The position numbers and the translations under genes are program-made. Under the pieces are notes generated by a model that searched no databases, had not been told where the DNA came from, and saw only the letters and a list, made by a program, of their open reading frames with translations. A stretch of 64,000 bases of DNA, taken from assembly GCA_910585205.1 (NCBI GenBank), contig CAJUCC010000025.1, forward strand, positions 3,829 to 67,828. The letters are read 5' to 3'. This document shows positions 44,901 to 52,354 of this stretch, in pieces. Positions within the stretch are counted from its first letter, which is position 1, and each line of letters opens with the position of its first letter. This DNA is from an uncultured Lachnospiraceae bacterium (GTDB lineage Bacteria > Bacillota > Clostridia > Lachnospirales > Lachnospiraceae).

Positions 44901-45009
44901 GCAAAAAGAAGAAAGTACGGCTTCGACAGGAGAACTTTATCGAATAGCGAAAGCGACGATTGTCACCATACACAGAGAAATAGAAAGGGGTTCCAGCCAT
45001 GAAAATTAA
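41902..45009 (+). CDS. Large flagellar-operon protein with internal repeats and FliK-like C-terminus (DUF6240-like)
   Basis: About 1035 residues, no signal peptide or membrane segment. It contains several loosely repeated helical units opening with a Gly-x-x-Leu/Val-Thr-Glu motif: GVPLTEET near 160, GIPLTEKT near 272, GYHNVTQEN near 367, GYTIETAEL near 400 and GYNSLEITEEN near 539. These suggest DUF6240. Residues about 905-985 (LHVEIIHSQENKGSVEASMDTGRYGKLSIRLHV) resemble the C-terminal domain of hook-length control protein FliK. SD GTGAGG lies 6 nt before ATG 41902; an in-frame GTG at 41890 is disfavoured. It overlaps the flagellin start by 11 nt and shares its sigma-28 promoter, so a flagellar role is inferred. 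Confidence 0.8.
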   Translation: MKITFQSIQQEQNQIERQKETRKDGTVQKIGYENGAGSGYMLDISGTPSGSEIYGEPGKTAADVMQEAGTKNMDVISDYMAVMSNTMSDEEFGKLQEDGYRIGDMEVEEAVTIVDEIKASLLKAGVSVSGYTDTLDMDTLTEITGDAGLARELAQTFSEKGVPLTEETAREAVEALKEAQALRQPGDDTVKYMVNHDREPVLEELYRAQYSSLKDGSRQGRGYYQDENGYLTKRADNINWDSLQPQIDRILKEAGLDGAEGAEASAKWLIGAGIPLTEKTLSSYMELQKISVPMEQNDLLSAMAMAVSDGKSPRQASLTGAKSLWEQAYDIWNRTQQITETAADLAAQQEGELTLAGLDAAQRLLDSGYHNVTQENAAARRQLEEIRLQMTITANRELLKSGYTIETAELEEVIQALKDVEYQQNRILFGGETPADVTARSQLYRETVDTVREIPRMPAAVIGKISSEKADYNLKEVKESGEALAASYKKANESYETLQTAPRRDMGDSITKAFRNIEELLEEIGLETSDANKRAVRILGYNSLEITEENIMTVKAADEALRGVVRKLTPAAALEMIREGKNPLEMTVSELDDYLNDRQQDPEREQEKFSKFLYKLEQKKEITEEEKDSYIGIYRLLRQVEKSDGAVIGSLLHQGTTLSFKNLLTQIRISRAKGIDKTVDDDLGTLQEVRKRGEAIDDQIGRAFANRNDTPEQDYYTRLNREIYNTVDGDTIAQIGPDEETDLETFAEQLRQAQPDEELEASWRNVQREEYRQIRPDSAAADMLRMMGEALTPDNIRAVHEYRKDSDGVFKKMRKEADKQTGESEKSLEVDISRLEERFTDREEATRAYRDLVETEKGILDDAMYDSEHINSVDVRELGLLYKQISFSAKLAETERYDIPLLTEDSVVALHVEIIHSQENKGSVEASMDTGRYGKLSIRLHVQDHVVTGFFIGSQEEKGAEIENLKDKVKAELSRMGFETETMATGFRSDLKTGFSSERMQKEESTASTGELYRIAKATIVTIHREIERGSSHEN

Positions 45010-46297
45010 TTTTAATATGTCAGCGGTTCTCTCCAATGACAATTTATCGAAAGCAGAAAATTCACTCTCGGTTTCGATCGAGAAATTATCGTCCGGATTG
45101 AAAATCAATCATGCCAAGGACAGCCCGTCCGGCATTGCCATTGCCAAGAGAATGCGCGCACAGATGAAAGGACTGGAGCAGGCGAATAATAATGCCAGCG
45201 ACGGTATTTCCATTATCAACGTGGCGGAAGGCGCTCTGGCGGAAGTTCATGATATGCTGCAGCGTCTGAATGAGTTGAGCATTAAGTCGGCAAACGGTAC
45301 GATGTCGGACGGTGACAGGGAAACGGTTCAGGAAGAAGTGGACTCCCTGCTGGAAGAGATTGACCGCATTGCGGAATCGACCGAATTTAATGAAATGTCG
45401 CTCTTAAACGGAACGTTTGACCTGAGAGGATTTCCGGAAAAATCCGTATTGGATCCGACGTTTAACACGGCTTCCGTTAAAGTGGAATCCTATTCGGATG
45501 AAGCGAATGCGGGATTTTATGAGATTACGATTGAAACGGGTACGAAATTCCGTCTGAAAGAAGTCGTGGATCCCGAAACGGGCCTGAATGCCAAGGATCC
45601 CGTTACCGGTGATTATCTGTATGAGGAAGACAAGGATGATCCGTATACGACAATCGTGGGCGTGAAGATTTCCACGCCGGCCGTTGCCGGAACGGTTGAT
45701 ACGACAACCATTCACGGAAAAACGGTGAATCTGGAATCGGTGGCGAATCAGACGATGGTTCCTTCCGAAGACGATGACCATACGGTGACGATCAAGGGCG
45801 ATAACAATTTCTCCCTGACACTGGACATCGATCTGGATAAATTCCTGGCCGCAGGGGAAGACCACCCGGCGACCCATACGGTGAATGTCGATTTGACCGG
45901 TATCGGTGCGATGACGGTTCAGATCGGTTCCAACGAAGATCAGACGCTGGATGTGCGGATTCCGACCGTGTCCTGCAAGACACTTGGCGTTGCGGAACTC
46001 GATGTGTCGACAAAGAATGAGGCGAAACATTCGATTGACCGGATTTCCAGAGCCGTCAATAACCTTTCCACGATCCGCGGACGTCTGGGCGCATACCAGA
46101 ATCGTCTGGAGCATACCGTTTCCAGTCTGGATATTTCCGTGGAAAATCTGACCGGTGCATACAGCCGGATTATGGATACGGATATGGCGGAGGAAATGAC
46201 AGAGTATACAAAAGATCAGGTTTTGAGCCAGGCGGGTACATCCATGCTGGCACAGGCGAATCAAAGACCTTCGCAGATCTTACAGCTTTTGCAGTAA
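44999..46297 (+). CDS. Flagellin
   Basis: 432 residues. The conserved N-terminal D0/D1 region runs from MKINFNMSAVLSNDNLSKAE through LSSGLKINHAKDSPSGIAIAKRM to ASDGISIINVAEGAL. The C-terminal D1/D0 region contains LGAYQNRLEHTVSSLD, AYSRIMDTDMAEEM and QAGTSMLAQANQRPSQILQLL. The central residues, about 140-330, form an Asp/Thr-rich beta domain. The MKINxNMSA opening is typical of the second flagellin type in Lachnospiraceae. The TLR5-contact segment reads LQRLNELSIKSANG, keeping the Arg and Leu. Type III export needs no signal peptide. It is followed by fliS after 12 nt. Confidence 0.96.
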   Translation: MKINFNMSAVLSNDNLSKAENSLSVSIEKLSSGLKINHAKDSPSGIAIAKRMRAQMKGLEQANNNASDGISIINVAEGALAEVHDMLQRLNELSIKSANGTMSDGDRETVQEEVDSLLEEIDRIAESTEFNEMSLLNGTFDLRGFPEKSVLDPTFNTASVKVESYSDEANAGFYEITIETGTKFRLKEVVDPETGLNAKDPVTGDYLYEEDKDDPYTTIVGVKISTPAVAGTVDTTTIHGKTVNLESVANQTMVPSEDDDHTVTIKGDNNFSLTLDIDLDKFLAAGEDHPATHTVNVDLTGIGAMTVQIGSNEDQTLDVRIPTVSCKTLGVAELDVSTKNEAKHSIDRISRAVNNLSTIRGRLGAYQNRLEHTVSSLDISVENLTGAYSRIMDTDMAEEMTEYTKDQVLSQAGTSMLAQANQRPSQILQLLQ

Positions 46298-46309
46298 AGG
46301 GGAAGTGAT

Positions 46310-46786
46310 ATGACAGATCAGATGAAAAAAAATTTTACCGTGCGGATTACGCAGGCAAATAAGAGCGAACTGATCGTTATTTTATATGAGATGTATCTGG
46401 CTTATCTGGATGATGCGCGGCAGGCGCTGGAGACAGGGCAAAACAGAGCGGGATTTCGGGAAGGGATTCGCAAGGCGGGAAGCTGTGTGCGGGAACTGAT
46501 GCAGTCTCTTGACCATCGTTATGCCGTTGCCGGTCAACTGTTCCGGCTTTATGCGTATGTGATGAAAGAGATGTCGCGGGCGGATGCCCGCGGCAGCGCG
46601 GAACCTCTTGTCATCTGCCGTAAGGTGATGACAGAGCTTTTGGAGGCGTACAGGGAAGTAAGCCGACAGGATGATTCCGCGCCGATTATGGAACATACAC
46701 AGACCGTATATGCCGGCCTAACCTACGGAAAAGGGGAACTCACGGAAAGTTTGTCTCACGAGCGGAATCGCGGTTTCCTCGTATGA
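46310..46786 (+). CDS. fliS: Flagellar export chaperone FliS
   Basis: 158 residues. FliS holds the flagellin C-terminus unfolded until export. The helical bundle contains KSELIVILYEMYLAYLDDARQAL, the central CVRELMQSLDHRYAVAGQLFRLYAYVMKEM and the C-terminal VYAGLTYGKGELTES. It is somewhat longer than usual because of an extended tail (ESLSHERNRGFLV). The last 69 bp overlap the 3' end of a convergent DUF2508 gene. SD AAAGGGGAAG precedes ATG 46310. Confidence 0.88.
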   Translation: MTDQMKKNFTVRITQANKSELIVILYEMYLAYLDDARQALETGQNRAGFREGIRKAGSCVRELMQSLDHRYAVAGQLFRLYAYVMKEMSRADARGSAEPLVICRKVMTELLEAYREVSRQDDSAPIMEHTQTVYAGLTYGKGELTESLSHERNRGFLV

Positions 46787-47026
46787 CTTTTCTGTTTTAG
46801 GCGTTTCTGCGGCATTGTTCATCTTGGCTGCTTCCTGCAGAAGATATTTATAACGCTTTTGTATGGCATTGACTTCATAGATATAGCAGTCAATTAAATC
46901 GGGATCCGTTGCGTTATCGAAACCGGCATAAGCCGTTTCCAGTGCGTAACGGGTCTTTGCTATGTCGCTTAAAATACTGTTATCTTCTTTGTCAACATGA
47001 GAACTTTTGCTGAAATAAGATTTCAT
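46718..47026 (-). CDS. DUF2508 (YaaL-like) family protein
   Basis: 102 residues, helical. The core LSDIAKTRYALETAYAGFDNATDPDLIDCYIYEVNAIQKRYKYLLQEA matches DUF2508, a small protein normally found beside bofA in Firmicutes. Here bofA is divergent, 145 bp away. The C-terminal 23 codons overlap fliS on the other strand, and that tail is not part of the usual domain. Function unknown. Confidence 0.8.
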   Translation of the reverse strand: MKSYFSKSSHVDKEDNSILSDIAKTRYALETAYAGFDNATDPDLIDCYIYEVNAIQKRYKYLLQEAAKMNNAAETPKTEKSYEETAIPLVRQTFREFPFSVG

Positions 47027-47171
47027 AACGTTCCGCCTTTCCTGATTTGTCCGCTTTCTGAAACGGCAGCTTTACTATAGAGTATGGTCTTATACTGGTA
47101 ATTTATTCATGTAATAGTTTGGATTTTTTCGGAATAGATTAATAGAGATAAGCATTCCGGGAGGACAGAAA

Positions 47172-47444
47172 ATGAATCCGGTTACAGGCGGGGCAGCCAT
47201 TGTTTTTATGTGTATCGTCATTCTTTGTATTGTTGCACTTCGCAGGAAGGCAGAGTTTTTACTGAACTTTCTGCTGCGGAGTATCACGGGCATGATTGCC
47301 ATTTTTCTGATTAATCAGTTTTTGTCGTCACAGAATTTATCCGTGATGGTCGGAATAAATCCGTGGACGGCTTTGACATCGGGAATCCTTGGATTTCCGG
47401 GCGTTGCACTGCTTTATGGCATTCATCTTTTTCATTTTTTGTAA
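47172..47444 (+). CDS. Pro-sigmaK processing inhibitor BofA family protein
   Basis: 90 residues, very hydrophobic. Two to three membrane segments (VFMCIVILCIVALRR, LLRSITGMIAIFLINQFL, LTSGILGFPGVALLYGIHLF) and the family string NPWTALTSGILGFPGVALLYG are present. In Bacillus, BofA restrains the SpoIVFB protease that activates sigma-K in the mother cell, so the gene points to a sporulating ancestry. SD GGGAGGA precedes ATG 47172. Confidence 0.88.
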   Translation: MNPVTGGAAIVFMCIVILCIVALRRKAEFLLNFLLRSITGMIAIFLINQFLSSQNLSVMVGINPWTALTSGILGFPGVALLYGIHLFHFL

Positions 47445-47455
47445 AAGTTTACCAA

Positions 47456-47484
47456 TGGACAGGGGAAAAAAGATATATTATAAT
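47456..47484 (+). promoter_or_regulatory. Promoter of the Tad pilus operon
   Basis: TGGACA (47456-47461), 17-bp spacer, perfect TATAAT (47479-47484). It is placed just after bofA and before the first peptidase gene. Confidence 0.72.
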
Positions 47485-47486
47485 TC

Positions 47487-47537
47487 GACTTACAATTCAC
47501 ACCGACTTTTACAGGGAGGTGGGATCCATTGTAAGTC
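47487..47537 (+). promoter_or_regulatory. Leader inverted repeat covering the start region of the first prepilin peptidase
   Basis: GACTTACAAT (47487-47496) is perfectly complementary to ATTGTAAGTC (47528-47537). The 31-nt loop holds the SD GGGAGG (47514-47519), and the 3' arm holds the expected start codon position. It could be an mRNA hairpin controlling translation, or an operator dyad at the transcription start. Confidence 0.5.
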
Positions 47538-47947
47538 TTTTATTATTTCTCAGTCTTGCCCTGTGGGAAGATTATCATACAGCCAGAATTTCCAACCGGC
47601 TGATTGTCACGGCATTTCTTGCCACAGTTCTCAATCATGTCATACGAAACGGATTTCATGATTTTTTTCATTTTTTATTGCAGCCATGTGTTCTGATTCT
47701 GATTTTATTTCCACTGTATCTTTGCAGAGCTTTGGGAGCCGGTGATTTAAAGCTGCTCGGTGTGACGGCATTGTTTTTATCCTGGAAGCTCACTTTGATG
47801 GCCTTTCTGACGGCAATGTACTTTGCTCTGATTCCGGTTATTTTCTTATTGTTTCGCGAGAAAAAATGTCTTGGGAATAAAATCCCCATGTCCGGCCCGA
47901 TTCTGGGCGGTGTTCTGCTGATTATGTTAAAGGAGGGATATATTTGA
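47528..47947 (+). CDS. Prepilin peptidase, A24 family (TadV/CpaA-like), first copy
   Basis: About 139 residues with four to six membrane helices. Aspartyl-protease motifs are ALWEDYHTARISN (first Asp) and GAGDLKLLG (second Asp), as in CpaA/TadV. It cleaves the leader from Flp-type prepilins. The start is unusual: the SD GGGAGG (47514-47519) is 8 nt from ATT 47528, the only in-frame candidate at proper spacing. The in-frame GTG 47519 overlaps the SD, and a TTG at 47529 is out of frame and followed at once by TAA. ATT initiation or GTG 47519 are the options. A second family member lies at 54765. Confidence 0.85.
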   Translation: MVSLLLFLSLALWEDYHTARISNRLIVTAFLATVLNHVIRNGFHDFFHFLLQPCVLILILFPLYLCRALGAGDLKLLGVTALFLSWKLTLMAFLTAMYFALIPVIFLLFREKKCLGNKIPMSGPILGGVLLIMLKEGYI

Positions 47948-48945
47948 AACAACAGATTCTTGCCGTATGTGACAGAGAAGCGGCATACACGGAGCGATTC
48001 TGCGATTATGTCAGGAAGAAAGGAGATTATCCGTTTACGGTGGCAGCCTTTACGTCCGTGGAAAAGCTGGAGGCATACTGCCGGAAAGAAAAGGTGGATG
48101 TGATTCTTGTATCGGAAACGATGGATACGCCTGTTCTGCGTCAGGTGGCGGCGGGCACTGTGATTGTACTGCGCGGTGAACCGGAGGAGACGGGGGAGGG
48201 AGAGAGCATTTACCGCTATCAGTCCTGTGAGGCGATTCTGCGGGAACTTATGCGTCATTATGCAGGACACGGGCCGCAGACAACGGGAAAGGTGAAACGC
48301 TGCTGCGGCATTCGGATGATCGGTATGTATTCTCCGGTGCACAGATGTATGCAGACGACATTTGCAATTACGATGGGAGAAATATTGGCGAAAGAGCATA
48401 AAACGCTGTATCTGAATTTCGAAAGTTTTTCGGGACTGGAAAAGCGGTTTGACCGGGAATTTATGACGGATATGTCGGATTTGATTTATTATGTCACCAA
48501 TGCCAGAGAGGCGCTCTTTTATAAATTAAAAGGGATGACGGAGACGATTGGAAATCTGGACTATATCCCGCCTGCCTTTTCCTGTATGGATCTGGCCCGA
48601 ATTGTCCCCGAACAGTGGATGGCTATGTTCCGGGAACTGGAATATCATACGGATTATGAATATCTGATTCTGGATCTCTCCGAAAACATGCAGGGATTGT
48701 TTGATATTCTGCGGATGTGCGAGCGGATTTACACACTGGTTCGGGATGACAATATGGCGCAGTCGAAATTGTATCAGTATGAGAAACTGCTGGAACGGGC
48801 GGATTATGAGGATGTATTGCAGAAGACAAGCCGGTGCAGGCTTCCGTTTATCCGTCAGATTCCGATTTCCGCCGGACAGATTACGCACGGAGAACTGGCA
48901 GATTATGTCCGTAAACTGTTGCGGGAGGAAGGGCATGGAGCGTAA
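47944..48945 (+). CDS. tadZ: TadZ/CpaE-like pilus assembly protein with degenerate P-loop
   Basis: 333 residues beginning at TTG 47944 (SD GGAGGG). The N-terminal receiver-like fold (ILAVCDREAAYTERFCDYVRKKG, DVILVSE) is followed by a MinD/ParA-like domain, as in TadZ/CpaE localisation factors. The deviant Walker A position reads GMYSPVHRCMQTTFAITMGE, without the expected Gly-Lys, so ATP hydrolysis is doubtful. The later YLILDLSENMQGLFDIL strand matches the Walker B-like motif. It overlaps tadA by 11 nt. Confidence 0.82.
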   Translation: MKQQILAVCDREAAYTERFCDYVRKKGDYPFTVAAFTSVEKLEAYCRKEKVDVILVSETMDTPVLRQVAAGTVIVLRGEPEETGEGESIYRYQSCEAILRELMRHYAGHGPQTTGKVKRCCGIRMIGMYSPVHRCMQTTFAITMGEILAKEHKTLYLNFESFSGLEKRFDREFMTDMSDLIYYVTNAREALFYKLKGMTETIGNLDYIPPAFSCMDLARIVPEQWMAMFRELEYHTDYEYLILDLSENMQGLFDILRMCERIYTLVRDDNMAQSKLYQYEKLLERADYEDVLQKTSRCRLPFIRQIPISAGQITHGELADYVRKLLREEGHGA

Positions 48946-50161
48946 AAAGGAGGTGTTACTGCAGAGGATCCATGACAGGATCGACTATTCCCGGGAGATG
49001 GAAGATGTGGAAATCAGGGGACTGATTGCGGAAAGTCTCACGGAATACGGGCGGCAGTCTTTTCTCAGTCTGCAGGAAAGGGAAAAACTGGGCAGGGAGC
49101 TGTTTTATGCGATTCGAAAGCTTGATATTTTACAGGAAATTCTGGAAGATGAAGAAATCACGGAGATCATGATTAACGGGCCGGAACACATTTTTGTCGA
49201 AAAGAAAGGCCGGCTGCTGCCGTGGGAAAATCAGTTTTCGTCCCGGGAAAAACTGGAAGATATGATACGACAGATTGCCGCAAAATGCAACCGGGTTGTC
49301 AATGAGGCATATCCCATTGTGGATGCCAGACTGGAAGACGGTTCCCGGATCAATGCGGTACTGGCGCCGGTGGCGTTGGACGGTCCGATTCTGACAATCC
49401 GTCGTTTTCCGAAAGAGCCGCTGCATATGGAAAAACTGACTGCCATGGGAGCGATTACAAAGCAGGCCGCGGATTGGCTGCGGCTGCTGGTACGGGCCGG
49501 TTATAATATTCTGGTCAGCGGCGGCACCGGATCGGGAAAAACGACATTTTTAAATGCGTTGTCGGATTATATTCCGAAGGAGGAGCGGATTATTACGATT
49601 GAAGACAGTGCGGAGCTGCAGATACGGAATGCACCGAATCTGGTCCGTCTGGAAACACGGCGTGAGAACGGGGAGGGCAGCAGGGAGATTGCGATCCGGG
49701 ACTTAATCAGGACAAGCCTGCGGATGCGTCCTACGCGGCTGATTGTGGGAGAAGTCAGGGGCGCGGAAGCAATGGATCTTCTGCAATGTCTGAATACGGG
49801 ACATGACGGATCCTTATCGACGGCCCATGCCAATAGTGCGCGTGATATGTTGTCTCGTCTGGAAACAATGGCGCTGATGGGTATGGATCTGCCGCTGTCT
49901 GCAATCCGGCGGCAGATTGCTTCCGGCATTGATATTATCGTACATCTGGGGCGGATGCGTGACGGCACGAGGAAGGTGTTGGAGATTGCGGAGGTTACGG
50001 GAATGGAAGGAGACGCGATTATGCTGGAAAGTCTCTGTACGTTTGTGGAAACGGCAAACGAGAAGGGAAAGGAGGTAAAGGGGAGGCTTGTTTTTCAAAA
50101 AGAACTGTACTGTAAAGAAAAACTCAGAGCGGCAGGATTACCGGATTTACCGCCTTTCTGA
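48935..50161 (+). CDS. tadA: Tad pilus assembly ATPase TadA (CpaF)
   Basis: About 408 residues. A GspE/VirB11-family ATPase with ITEIMINGPEHIFVEKKGRL at the N-terminal domain. Walker A is SGGTGSGKTTFLNAL, the Asp box is IITIEDSAELQ, Walker B is RLIVGEVRGAEAMDLLQ and the His box is GSLSTAHANSARD. It powers pilus extension at the cytoplasmic membrane. The start is ATG 48935 (SD GGGAGG, 6-nt spacing); the longer in-frame reading overlaps tadZ and is rejected. Confidence 0.95.
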   Translation: MERKKEVLLQRIHDRIDYSREMEDVEIRGLIAESLTEYGRQSFLSLQEREKLGRELFYAIRKLDILQEILEDEEITEIMINGPEHIFVEKKGRLLPWENQFSSREKLEDMIRQIAAKCNRVVNEAYPIVDARLEDGSRINAVLAPVALDGPILTIRRFPKEPLHMEKLTAMGAITKQAADWLRLLVRAGYNILVSGGTGSGKTTFLNALSDYIPKEERIITIEDSAELQIRNAPNLVRLETRRENGEGSREIAIRDLIRTSLRMRPTRLIVGEVRGAEAMDLLQCLNTGHDGSLSTAHANSARDMLSRLETMALMGMDLPLSAIRRQIASGIDIIVHLGRMRDGTRKVLEIAEVTGMEGDAIMLESLCTFVETANEKGKEVKGRLVFQKELYCKEKLRAAGLPDLPPF

Positions 50162-50870
50162 AAAGGAAATACTGCGTTACGGCGGCATCGGGTTATTGAT
50201 CGGATCATTGTTTTTTTATTTTTTCTACGATACATGGATGGCGGTTCCGATGGGGATTCCCTGCAGCATTTTCTATTGCCGGCGGGTACAGAAAAGGCTT
50301 TGCCGCGAGAGGCAGGGGAGACTGGAGAGGCAGTTTCGCGACTGGCTGAGCGGTGCGGCCGGACATTTGCAGACTGGATATTCCGTCGAAAATGCTTTTC
50401 TGAAAGCGGGGCGGGAATTGAAACTTCTGTATGGAGGCGATGCGGAGATACGCGGGGAAGTCAGGAATATGGAACATCTTCTGCAAAATAATGTATCGCT
50501 GGAAAATATATTGTCTGACCTTGCGGTGCGCAGCGGTGCAGAAGCAATCTGTGGTTTTGCGGATGTGTTTGTCACAGGCAGGCGCAGCGGAGGCAGCCTG
50601 CGTGATATGATTACAAACAGCTGCGACATTATTGTTATGAAGATTGATATGGAACGTGAAATTCGTCTGCTGCTCCATGGCAGGATACTGGAACAGAAAA
50701 TTATGTGTCTGATGCCGTTCGGAATCATCTGTTATATTAAGATTTCTTCTCCCGGATACTTTGCGCCGCTCTATCACAATCCGGCGGGTGTCTGCCTGAT
50801 GACAATTTGTCTGCTTGTCTATCTGATTTCTGTGGGGATGTCTCTCCGTATCATCCAAATTGAGGTGTGA
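50088..50870 (+). CDS. tadB: Tad pilus inner-membrane platform protein TadB (T2SSF family)
   Basis: 260 residues. Hydrophobic helices near residues 32-60 are followed by the cytoplasmic T2SSF domain (RQFRDWLSGAAGHLQTGYSVENAFLKAGREL, AICGFADVFVTGRRSGGSLRDMI). Two terminal helices follow. The start is uncertain: TTG 50088 is used, 12 nt after GGAGG and 1 nt after GGGGAGG; it overlaps tadA by 74 bp and no later start codon precedes the first helix. It works with the TadC-like protein downstream. Confidence 0.85.
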   Translation: MFFKKNCTVKKNSERQDYRIYRLSEKEILRYGGIGLLIGSLFFYFFYDTWMAVPMGIPCSIFYCRRVQKRLCRERQGRLERQFRDWLSGAAGHLQTGYSVENAFLKAGRELKLLYGGDAEIRGEVRNMEHLLQNNVSLENILSDLAVRSGAEAICGFADVFVTGRRSGGSLRDMITNSCDIIVMKIDMEREIRLLLHGRILEQKIMCLMPFGIICYIKISSPGYFAPLYHNPAGVCLMTICLLVYLISVGMSLRIIQIEV

Positions 50871-50871
50871 A

Positions 50872-52140
50872 ATGACAATTATTTATTTCGGTGGTCTGCT
50901 GCTGGCAATTTTTCTCCGAAAGAAACGAAAATGCAGTCTGCTATGTGCCGGGGTGCTGGCAGCGGGCAGTCTGGCGGCACTGTGTATACATGGATATAAC
51001 ATCCGGGACAGTTCTCATACCGCACTTACGGAAATTGCGAGAGCGGACAAGACGGGAACGGAACAGAACGTAATACTTGAGGCGCAGGCGGAAGACAGAA
51101 AAGGGGATGTTTCCGTGGTAATAACGCCGCAGCGATACAGCCGTGAAGAACTGGCGGATATAAGCAGCCGGATGTGGGATGAGCTGGAAGGCCGGATACC
51201 GGGCAAAAATGCTTCGCTTGATTATGTGACGGAAGATCTGTATTTCCCGGAACGTGTGGAAGGGTATCCGTTTTTCCTAAAATGGTATGCGGAATACGGA
51301 AAACCGGTGCGGTCCGACGGGCGTGTGGACGGCGGGATTTCAACGCAGGGGACACTGACGGAGATTCGTGTGGAAATCCGGGCGGACGACGGAGAATATG
51401 CCGAGGAACGCAGTTTTTTTGTAAACGTGTTTCCGTCCGGGGAAGCGGACGCTTTCTGGAGACGGCTGGAAGAGAGAATGAAAGAAACGGAACAGGAGTC
51501 GCGGGAGGGAGAGACGTACCGGCTTCCCGGAGAGTTTGAGGGCAGGGAGCTGTTATTTTATCCGAAACGAAACGATCAGAGCGGTGTGCTGTTTATGTTG
51601 TCGCTTGCCGGCGCGGCGGCCGTCGTGTCGGGTGAGAGAAAGGATAAGGAAAAGCGGGAACGGGAGCGGGCGGCGGGAATGGTATCGGAGTACCCGGAAA
51701 TGGTATATCGCATGGCAATGCTGACCGGCGCGGGCATGACCATATCGGGCGCCCTGCGGAAAATAGCGGGTGAATATGCGGCAGGAAAAAAAGAAAAGAG
51801 AGGCGGGAAAAACATATTGTACGAGGAATTGCTTGTCACATGCCGTGAGATGGAGGCAGGTGTTTCCGAGGCGGCGGCCTATCAAAATATGAGCATACGG
51901 TGCGGCCTGCCCTGTGTTGTAAAATTCACGGCCTTATTGCACCGGTATACGCAAAGCGGTGCAGCCGGTTTAAAACAGGCGCTGTACGAAGAAACCGGAA
52001 CGGCACTGCAGGAGAGGAAGGAGCGGGCCAGACGGATGGGAGAGGAGGCGGGGACAAAACTCCTGCTTCCGATGACGATGATGTTACTTGTCGTAATGGC
52101 AATGATTATGATGCCGGCGTTTGCATCATTCGGAGTGTGA
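50872..52140 (+). CDS. tadC: TadC-like T2SSF protein with an inserted extracytoplasmic domain
   Basis: About 422 residues. Two N-terminal membrane helices (residues about 1-17 and 22-43) are followed by a soluble domain of about 180 residues. That domain is rich in charged residues and beta-strand pattern (DVSVVITPQRYSREELADISSRMWDEL, AEERSFFVNVFPSGEADAFW). A third helix (GVLFMLSLAGAAAVVSG) precedes the T2SSF domain with EYPEMVYRMAMLTGAGMTISGALRKIAGEY, and two closing helices. The soluble domain probably faces outside. ATG 50872 is coupled to the tadB stop through SD GAGGTG. Confidence 0.82.
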   Translation: MTIIYFGGLLLAIFLRKKRKCSLLCAGVLAAGSLAALCIHGYNIRDSSHTALTEIARADKTGTEQNVILEAQAEDRKGDVSVVITPQRYSREELADISSRMWDELEGRIPGKNASLDYVTEDLYFPERVEGYPFFLKWYAEYGKPVRSDGRVDGGISTQGTLTEIRVEIRADDGEYAEERSFFVNVFPSGEADAFWRRLEERMKETEQESREGETYRLPGEFEGRELLFYPKRNDQSGVLFMLSLAGAAAVVSGERKDKEKRERERAAGMVSEYPEMVYRMAMLTGAGMTISGALRKIAGEYAAGKKEKRGGKNILYEELLVTCREMEAGVSEAAAYQNMSIRCGLPCVVKFTALLHRYTQSGAAGLKQALYEETGTALQERKERARRMGEEAGTKLLLPMTMMLLVVMAMIMMPAFASFGV

Positions 52141-52183
52141 CATGGAAAAGAAAACAAATAAAGAAACAGAGGGAGGAACGGAT

Positions 52184-52354
52184 ATGAAGATATGGTATCG
52201 CTTTTGGAAAGAAGAAGACGGAATCGGCACGGTGGAAATGATATTGATTCTGGTTGTTCTGATTTCGCTTGTAATTATTTTTAAAGATCAGCTTACGTCT
52301 CTGGTGAATGATATATTTGCGCAGATTACATCCAAGAGCGGCAGCATTTACTGA
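52184..52354 (+). CDS. Flp1-like type IVb pilin
   Basis: 56 residues. The basic leader MKIWYRFWKEEDG is followed by a canonical class III prepilin site: Gly at -1, then IGTVE with Glu at +5, and a hydrophobic helix MILILVVLISLVIIF. Cleavage would give a pilin of about 43 residues, the usual Flp size. The SD GGGAGGA lies 6-7 nt before ATG 52184; longer in-frame starts at 52121 and 52142 are disfavoured. It is the best candidate for the major pilus subunit. Confidence 0.85.
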   Translation: MKIWYRFWKEEDGIGTVEMILILVVLISLVIIFKDQLTSLVNDIFAQITSKSGSIY

